Made by a program: the position numbers and the translations under genes. Below the pieces are notes generated by a model. The model was not told where the DNA came from and made no database searches. It was given only the letters and a program-made list of their open reading frames with translations. Positions 12,299-17,153 of a stretch of 17,153 bases of DNA are shown here, piece by piece. Source of the stretch: Pseudomonadota bacterium (GTDB lineage: Bacteria; Pseudomonadota; Gammaproteobacteria; Xanthomonadales; Rhodanobacteraceae); the NCBI GenBank assembly GCA_023430685.1, contig JAEYZH010000104.1:1-17153 (forward strand), in the 5' to 3' direction. How positions within the stretch are numbered: the first letter of the stretch is position 1; the number at the start of each line of letters is the position of its first letter.

Positions 12299-14733
12299 CA
12301 AGCTTGTGGGCCGGCTTGCGGCGCCTGATCGAGTGGCGGGGCCTGACGCAGGTGGTCGAGTCGGGCCTGCTCGGCGGCCGCCTCGTCGCCGCGGCCGGCC
12401 GTCCGCAACGCGGTGATTCGAAACGCGATCGCGTCGGGATGCTCGGACAGCCACGGTGTCCACGCCTCGCGCAGCAGCAGGTCCTCGGTGGCGCCGGTCG
12501 CGGCCTGCCAGCGACCCAGCTGGAAAAGCGTCGCCTGCGCCGCGGCGCCGCGCGCGTCCTGCGCGCGATCCAGGCGGTCGGCGAGCGCGGCGGTCGCGCC
12601 CGCGACGTCGCCCTCGAGCGCTTGCAGTTGCGCGTCGACCAGCGGCAGCCATTCGTTCCACGCGCGGGGGTCGGCCGCCGCGATCGCGCGGAACGCGCCG
12701 GCCGCGGCCTGCGCGGTGCTGCGTTCGCCGGCCCGCGCGGCGGTCTCGACGATCGAGGCGAGCACCGGCGCGAGGTTGCGTGTCATGCCGATGCCTGCAT
12801 AGAGTCCGCGCGCGCGCTCGAGCCGCGAAAGCGCCTCGGCGAAGTCGCCGCGCCTTTCCGCCACGCCCGCGAGTGCCCACTGCAGTTCGGCCTGCCAGTA
12901 CGGATTCGCGCTTCCGTCCGCGAGTTCGGCGGTGCGCTGCGCGAGCGTCGCGACGTCCGCATCGCGACCGAACAGCGCGAGCAGCCGGATCAGCTGGGTC
13001 GATACCAGCGCCTCGCTGTGCACGTCGCCGCGCCGGCGCGCGTTCGCGAGCGCCTGCCGATCGAGCGATACCGCGTCGAGCAGGCGGCCCTGGTTCGCTT
13101 CGGTCGCTGCGAGGTTGGCCAGCGTCATCGTTTCGAGCGAGCCGTCGCCTGCTTCGCGCGCGGCCGCGAGCCCCGCGCGCAATGATCGCGCTGCGCCGGC
13201 GGCGTCGCCGGCGCCGTTCTCGAGGCTCGCGATGTTGACGAGAACGAGCGCCTCGCCGCGCCGATTGCCGGTCTCGCGCGCGAGCGCGAGCGCGCGCTCG
13301 AAGCCCGAGCGGGATGCGTCGAAGCGGCCGCGTTCGTCGTCGATCGAGGCCTGCGCGACCAGCAACTCCGTCAGCGCGAGCGGGCGTGCGGCCGAAACGT
13401 CCTCGAGCGCGGACGCCACATGGGCGGCGGCGGCGTCGAGGTCGCCGCGGCGGAACGCGAGCGATCCCTGCTGGCGCAGCGCCGCGACCAGCAGCTCGTC
13501 GTCGCCGAGTTCGCGCGCGCTCGCCTCGACGCGCGCGGCGTTCTCCTGGCTCGCGGCGAAGTCGCCGGTCTCGCCCTGCGCGATCGACAGCGCGAGCCGG
13601 GGCCACGCGAGCGCGGGATCCTGGTCGAGGCAGATCTCGAAATACCGGCGCGCCGCGGCATGGTCGCCGTGCAACTGCGCGTCGAGCCCGCGTGCATGCG
13701 CCTCGGCGAGGAACGGATCGGCGAGGCCGCGACCGGGCGTGGAGGACGGCTCGCCGAGGTCGAGCCAGCGCCGGATGCGTTGCACGGCCTGCACCGCGAG
13801 TGGTGCAGGCGCATCACCGTGCAGGGTGTCGTTGCGTTCGATGCCGCCGGGCGCGAGCAGCCTGAGCTCGAACTCGTAGAGCGGACCCACGCGTCGCAGT
13901 CGCGTCGCGACGAGATGGGTCGCGCCGAGCGCGCCGCGCAGCGCACGCGCGCTGGCCGGGTCGAGCGGTCGCGCCGCCGCGTCGACCGCATCGATCGAGC
14001 GCGCCGGGACGACGTCGACGCGGCCGCCTTGCTCGAACAGGCCGGCCATCAGGCCCATGAGGCCACGCCGCGTCCAGGCGAGCGCGGGCTCGGCGCTCTG
14101 GTCGTCGAGCGGCAGGATCGCGATGCGCGGGGCGGTCGCGGCGACCGGCGCGCGGCGGTCGTCGCGCGACTCCCAGGCGAACCCGATGCCGAGCAGGACC
14201 AGCAGCGCGACGCATGCGAGCGCGATCGCGCGATGTCGCTGCGCGCGGGCCGGGATCGGTGTGCGCACGACCGCGGGGGCGGACGGCGGCTCGCGCGTCG
14301 CTGCGACCGGGACGTCCGGGTCGACCGCCGCGACGTCGGCCACCCAGCGCAGGCCGCGGCCATGCACGGTGCGGATCACGCGCTGCGCATTGCCATCGTC
14401 GCCGAGTGCGCGGCGCGCCTTGCGCAACTGCTGCGACAGCGCCGCGTCGGTGACCGGCCGGTCACCCCAGAGGATCGCGTTGAGCTCGCGCTTGTCCATC
14501 GCGCGCTCGCGATTGGCGAGCAGCAACGCGATCAGGTCGAACACCTTCGCCTCCACCTCGATGCGCTCGTCCGCACGCCGGATCTCGCGCGCGTCGAGGT
14601 CGATCAGTACATCGTCGAAGCGGTAACGCGCAGGCGGGGCAGCGGGGGCGGGCAAACGGGTTCCGTCGGTGGGGCGGCGCGCCGATTCTAAGGCATCGAC
14701 GCACCCGCACCGGCCGGCGCGCCCGAGTCCCAT
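12298..14733 (-). CDS. Transmembrane winged-helix regulator with TPR-rich sensor domain
   Basis: A protein of up to 811 aa with CadC/ToxR-like architecture. An N-terminal OmpR-type winged helix (about 36-133; AKVFDLIALLLANRERAMDK, WGDRPVTDAALSQQLRKARRALGD, IRTVHGRGLRWVA) binds DNA in the cytoplasm. A Pro-rich linker leads to one membrane helix (about 168-187). A periplasmic part follows, with a PRIAILPLDD domain (about 205-320) and then alpha-helical TPR-like repeats to the end (about 335-800). Signals sensed by the TPR part would be passed across the membrane to the winged helix; this is inferred from family design. Residues 1-26 are unusual, so a TTG start at 14655 (Leu27), with GACGGAA upstream, is a real alternative. 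Its likely target is the adjacent secreted-protein gene. It is divergent from rng. Confidence 0.9.
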   Translation of the reverse strand: MGLGRAGRCGCVDALESARRPTDGTRLPAPAAPPARYRFDDVLIDLDAREIRRADERIEVEAKVFDLIALLLANRERAMDKRELNAILWGDRPVTDAALSQQLRKARRALGDDGNAQRVIRTVHGRGLRWVADVAAVDPDVPVAATREPPSAPAVVRTPIPARAQRHRAIALACVALLVLLGIGFAWESRDDRRAPVAATAPRIAILPLDDQSAEPALAWTRRGLMGLMAGLFEQGGRVDVVPARSIDAVDAAARPLDPASARALRGALGATHLVATRLRRVGPLYEFELRLLAPGGIERNDTLHGDAPAPLAVQAVQRIRRWLDLGEPSSTPGRGLADPFLAEAHARGLDAQLHGDHAAARRYFEICLDQDPALAWPRLALSIAQGETGDFAASQENAARVEASARELGDDELLVAALRQQGSLAFRRGDLDAAAAHVASALEDVSAARPLALTELLVAQASIDDERGRFDASRSGFERALALARETGNRRGEALVLVNIASLENGAGDAAGAARSLRAGLAAAREAGDGSLETMTLANLAATEANQGRLLDAVSLDRQALANARRRGDVHSEALVSTQLIRLLALFGRDADVATLAQRTAELADGSANPYWQAELQWALAGVAERRGDFAEALSRLERARGLYAGIGMTRNLAPVLASIVETAARAGERSTAQAAAGAFRAIAAADPRAWNEWLPLVDAQLQALEGDVAGATAALADRLDRAQDARGAAAQATLFQLGRWQAATGATEDLLLREAWTPWLSEHPDAIAFRITALRTAGRGDEAAAEQARLDHLRQAPPLDQAPQAGPQA

Positions 14734-14767
14734 TCTGCGAACATTGCTTTCGCCCGCCGTGCAGCAT

Positions 14768-14797
14768 TCGACAAGCGCGCGCCGGGGAAGCTATAAG
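14768..14797 (+). promoter_or_regulatory. rng: Sigma-70-type promoter for rng
   Basis: TCGACA (14768-14773) as -35 and TATAAG (14792-14797) as -10, each five of six consensus bases, with an 18-base spacer. Transcription would start near 14804, about 20 bases before the rng ATG. It lies in the 92-base gap between rng and the divergent regulator gene. This promoter would make rng independent of maf, as expected once the two are separated. Confidence 0.6.
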
Positions 14798-14825
14798 TCG
14801 CTGCAATATCCGCCGGCAAGCCCTT

Positions 14826-16310
14826 ATGTCCGAAGAAATCCTGATCAACGTGACCCCGCGCGAGACGCGCGTTGCGCTGGTCGAGAACGGCATGCTGCAG
14901 GAGGTCCACGTCGAGCGCGCGAGCCGCCGCGGCTATGTCGGCAACATCTACAAGGGCAAGGTCAGCCGGGTGATGCCCGGCATGCAGGCCGCGTTCGTCG
15001 AGATCGGGCTCGAGCGCGCGGCGTTCCTGCACGCGTCCGACATCGTGCGCCCGAACCTCGCGGTCGATGGCGAAGGCGGGGAAGGGACGCCGGCGCCGGC
15101 GCCGACGCCGCCGATCAACGAACTGGTGCGCGACGGTCAGGACATCGTCGTGCAGGTCGTCAAGGACCCGATCGGCAGCAAGGGCGCGCGCCTCACGACG
15201 CATCTGTCGATTCCGTCGCGCTACCTCGTGCTGCTGCCCTACAGCAAGGTGCTCGGCGTGTCGGTGCGCATCGAGGACGAGGCCGAGCGTGCGCGCCTCA
15301 AGGAGATGCTCGCCTCGCTGCTCGGCGAAACCCGGCTCGGTTACATCGTGCGCACGAATGCCGAGGGCCAGACGCGCGAGGCGCTGGCCGAGGACCTCGC
15401 CTATCTCGGCAAGCTCTGGAGCACGATGGGCGAGAACATCGCGCGCACCCGCGTGGGCGAGCGCATCTACGAGGACCTCAGCCTGCCGCTGCGCGCGCTG
15501 CGCGACCTGATGCGGCCGAGCGTGGAGAAGGTGCGCGTGGATTCGCGCGAGACGCTCGAGCGCGCGCACCGCTTCGTCGCCCAGTTCATGCCCGAGTTGG
15601 CCGAGCGGGTGGAGCATTACCCGGGCGAGCGGCCAATCTTCGACCTGTACGGGGTCGAGGACGAAATCCAGAATGCGCTCAGGAAGGACGTGCCGCTGAA
15701 GTCCGGCGGCTACCTGATCGTGGACCAGACCGAGGCGATGACCACGATCGATGTCAACACGGGCGGATTCCTCGGGTCGCGCAACCTCGAGGAAACCGTG
15801 TTCCGCAACAACCTCGAGGCCGCGCAGGCAGCCGCGCGGCAACTGCGGCTGCGCAACCTCGGCGGCATCATCATCATCGACTTCATCGACATGGTCGACG
15901 AGGAACACAAGCGCCAGGTGCTGCGCCAGCTGCAGAAGGCGATGGCTCGCGACCATGCGAAGGCGACCGTGTACGACATGTCGCCGCTCGGCCTCGTCGA
16001 GATGACGCGCAAGCGCACGACCGAGAGCCTCGAGCGCCAGCTGTGCGAGCCCTGCCCGGCCTGCGCGGGTCGCGGCAGCCTGAAGACGCCCGAAACCGTG
16101 ACCTACGAGATCTTCCGCGAGATCACGCGCGCGGTGCGCCAGTTCGAGGCGCAGAAGCTGCTCGTGCTCGCGGCGCCGAAGGTCGTCAATCGCATCCTCG
16201 AGGAGGAATCGGCGGCGGTGGCCGAGCTCGAGGAGTTCATCGGCAAGACGATCCGCTTCCAGCCCGAAGAGCACTATTCGCAGGAACAGTACGATGTCGT
16301 GCTGCTCTGA
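14826..16310 (+). CDS. rng: Ribonuclease G
   Basis: A 494-aa endoribonuclease of the RNase E/G family, of normal RNase G length, lacking the long C-terminal scaffold of RNase E. It cuts single-stranded RNA 5' ends, notably the 16S rRNA precursor and some mRNAs. Domains: N-terminal RNase H-like part and S1 domain (about 36-130, with GNIYKGKVSRVMPGMQAAFVEIG); 5'-sensor region (GSKGARLTTHLSIPSRYLV); DNase I-like catalytic domain with Mg2+ ligands Asp309 (TTIDVNTGGF) and Asp352 (IIIIDFIDM); zinc-link CPAC with Cys410 and Cys413. An acidic Gly/Pro/Ala insertion (82-96) sits in a loop of the S1 domain. It is followed 30 bases later by yhdP, a common arrangement. Confidence 0.96.
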   Translation: MSEEILINVTPRETRVALVENGMLQEVHVERASRRGYVGNIYKGKVSRVMPGMQAAFVEIGLERAAFLHASDIVRPNLAVDGEGGEGTPAPAPTPPINELVRDGQDIVVQVVKDPIGSKGARLTTHLSIPSRYLVLLPYSKVLGVSVRIEDEAERARLKEMLASLLGETRLGYIVRTNAEGQTREALAEDLAYLGKLWSTMGENIARTRVGERIYEDLSLPLRALRDLMRPSVEKVRVDSRETLERAHRFVAQFMPELAERVEHYPGERPIFDLYGVEDEIQNALRKDVPLKSGGYLIVDQTEAMTTIDVNTGGFLGSRNLEETVFRNNLEAAQAAARQLRLRNLGGIIIIDFIDMVDEEHKRQVLRQLQKAMARDHAKATVYDMSPLGLVEMTRKRTTESLERQLCEPCPACAGRGSLKTPETVTYEIFREITRAVRQFEAQKLLVLAAPKVVNRILEEESAAVAELEEFIGKTIRFQPEEHYSQEQYDVVLL

Positions 16311-16340
16311 CACGGGGTGCGGCCGCGGGCCGGGGTTGGC

Positions 16341-17153
16341 GTGAATCCACCGGTTCGCGCGCGCCTGCGCCGATTGCGCTTCGCGCTGCTCGGCGCGGCG
16401 GCCGTGGTCGTGATCCTGCTCGGCGTCGGCGCGGGCCTGATGCAGCTCGCGCTGCCGTGGCTCGAGCGCCATCCCGAGCGCGTCGAACGCTGGCTCTCCG
16501 AACGACTGCAGCGCCCGGTGGGCATCGGCCGCGTCGATGCGGGCTGGGTCGGGGGCGGTCCGCTGCTCGCGCTCGAGCAGGTTCGCATCGGCGAGACCGC
16601 GGACGGCCAGCGCGTTTTCGCCGTGCCGCGCGCGGAGCTCGCGTTCAATCCCTGGGCCGTTTTCGCGAGCGGTCGCGCGACCAGCGAGTTCCGCGTCGCT
16701 GGCCTCGACCTCGCGTTCGTCAACGAAGACGGCAATTGGCGTGCACGCGACCTGCCATTTGGCGCGGGTGGCCGGCGCGGCACGTTCTCGATGGGCGCGC
16801 TCGGCGCGATCGAGGTGCGTTCGCTGAGCCTCACGGTCGAGGACGCGCGCAACGGGCGCCGGTTCGCATTCGACGTGCCGGTCCTCAGGTTGCTCAATCG
16901 CGGCGAGGTCACGCGCGTGCTCGGGCGCGCCCGCTTCGCGGGCAGCGATTCACCGCTGGTCGACATCGTCGCCGATCTCGACCTCAATGCGCTGAGCGGC
17001 GAACTCTACGCAGGCGGGCGCCAGCTCGACCTGGCTGCATTCGCCGCGCAGCCATGGCCCGGCGGGGTGCATCCGGTAGGCGGCACGGGGTCGGTGCAAT
17101 TGTGGGCGCGCGTGCACGAGGGACGCATCGACGACGTGCGCGCGCGCGTGGAC
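16341..17153 (+). CDS. yhdP: YhdP family (DUF3971/AsmA-like) protein, N-terminal part
   Basis: The first 271 codons of a long protein that runs off the end of the window without a stop. It starts at a GTG at 16341, 30 bases after rng. An N-terminal basic stretch (RARLRRLR) leads to one membrane anchor (about 13-33), then an AsmA-like periplasmic start: ERVERWLSERLQRPVGIGRVDAGWVGGGP (47-74), RVFAVPRAELAFNPWAVFAS and GLDLAFVNEDGNW (121-133). YhdP-type proteins are over 1,200 aa inner-membrane, periplasm-spanning proteins implicated in phospholipid transport to the outer membrane. Following rng in the same direction is the typical location. Assignment rests on the N-terminus and synteny. The GTG start has only a G-rich, weak ribosome site. 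Confidence 0.88.
   Translation, partial: MNPPVRARLRRLRFALLGAAAVVVILLGVGAGLMQLALPWLERHPERVERWLSERLQRPVGIGRVDAGWVGGGPLLALEQVRIGETADGQRVFAVPRAELAFNPWAVFASGRATSEFRVAGLDLAFVNEDGNWRARDLPFGAGGRRGTFSMGALGAIEVRSLSLTVEDARNGRRFAFDVPVLRLLNRGEVTRVLGRARFAGSDSPLVDIVADLDLNALSGELYAGGRQLDLAAFAAQPWPGGVHPVGGTGSVQLWARVHEGRIDDVRARVD

Noticed and set aside
12187..13865. Several plus-strand frames opposite the regulator gene
   Set aside because: Ala/Arg-rich, no motifs, and contradicted by the clear winged-helix and TPR protein on the minus strand.
14688..16472. 594-aa minus-strand frame opposite rng
   Set aside because: His/Asp/Arg-rich shadow of the RNase G gene, whose catalytic and zinc-link residues are all present on the other strand.
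1..17153. CRISPR array, tRNA, rRNA, insertion sequence or prophage genes
   Set aside because: No regularly spaced repeats, no cloverleaf-like segment and no transposase, integrase or phage protein motifs were found by reading.

Overview
This is about 17 kb of high-GC chromosomal DNA with dense, well-packed genes on both strands. A fused cysNC behind cysD, the maf / RNase G / YhdP gene set, a secreted protein ending in a DGFD-type tail and many small EF-hand and stress proteins all suggest a gammaproteobacterium of the Xanthomonadales (Lysobacter / Dokdonella / Rhodanobacter type). This assignment is inferred from gene content; no rRNA or other marker gene is present. I see no tRNA, rRNA, CRISPR array, insertion sequence or prophage gene.

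Left part (1-6500), stress-type accessory genes. A DUF2188-type small protein (204-452) and a Q/N/G-rich 57-aa hydrophilic protein (700-873) with a clear terminator come first. Five minus-strand genes form a compact operon, transcribed from about 4832 down to 950: ferritin-like protein, DUF6766 membrane protein, cysteine hydrolase, DUF3182 protein and alpha/beta hydrolase. Three of its four junctions overlap or nearly touch. Diverging from it on the plus strand are a 68-aa disordered protein and an SDR oxidoreductase with a lysine/alanine-rich N-terminal extension. A metallothionein-like protein converges on the SDR gene. The set (metal binding, diiron protein, oxidoreductase, hydrophilins) looks like a stationary-phase, desiccation or oxidative-stress region.

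Middle (6500-11150). Two small exported EF-hand proteins, one a lipoprotein and one with a cleavable signal peptide, converge on a spacer holding two REP-like hairpins. Next comes the sulfate-activation operon cysD-cysNC (minus strand), which makes APS and then PAPS from sulfate. Its upstream spacer holds terminator-like hairpins reading toward cysD. Two small plus-strand ORFs follow; the second (53 aa) lies just downstream of a near-perfect sigma-54 promoter.

Right part (11150-17153). maf, rng (RNase G) and the start of yhdP lie in one orientation, as in many gammaproteobacteria. Between maf and rng sit two opposed genes: a large transmembrane winged-helix/TPR regulator and a small secreted protein. 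Upstream of the secreted-protein gene lie helically phased GAC-containing repeats that may be the regulator's binding site. The window ends inside yhdP.
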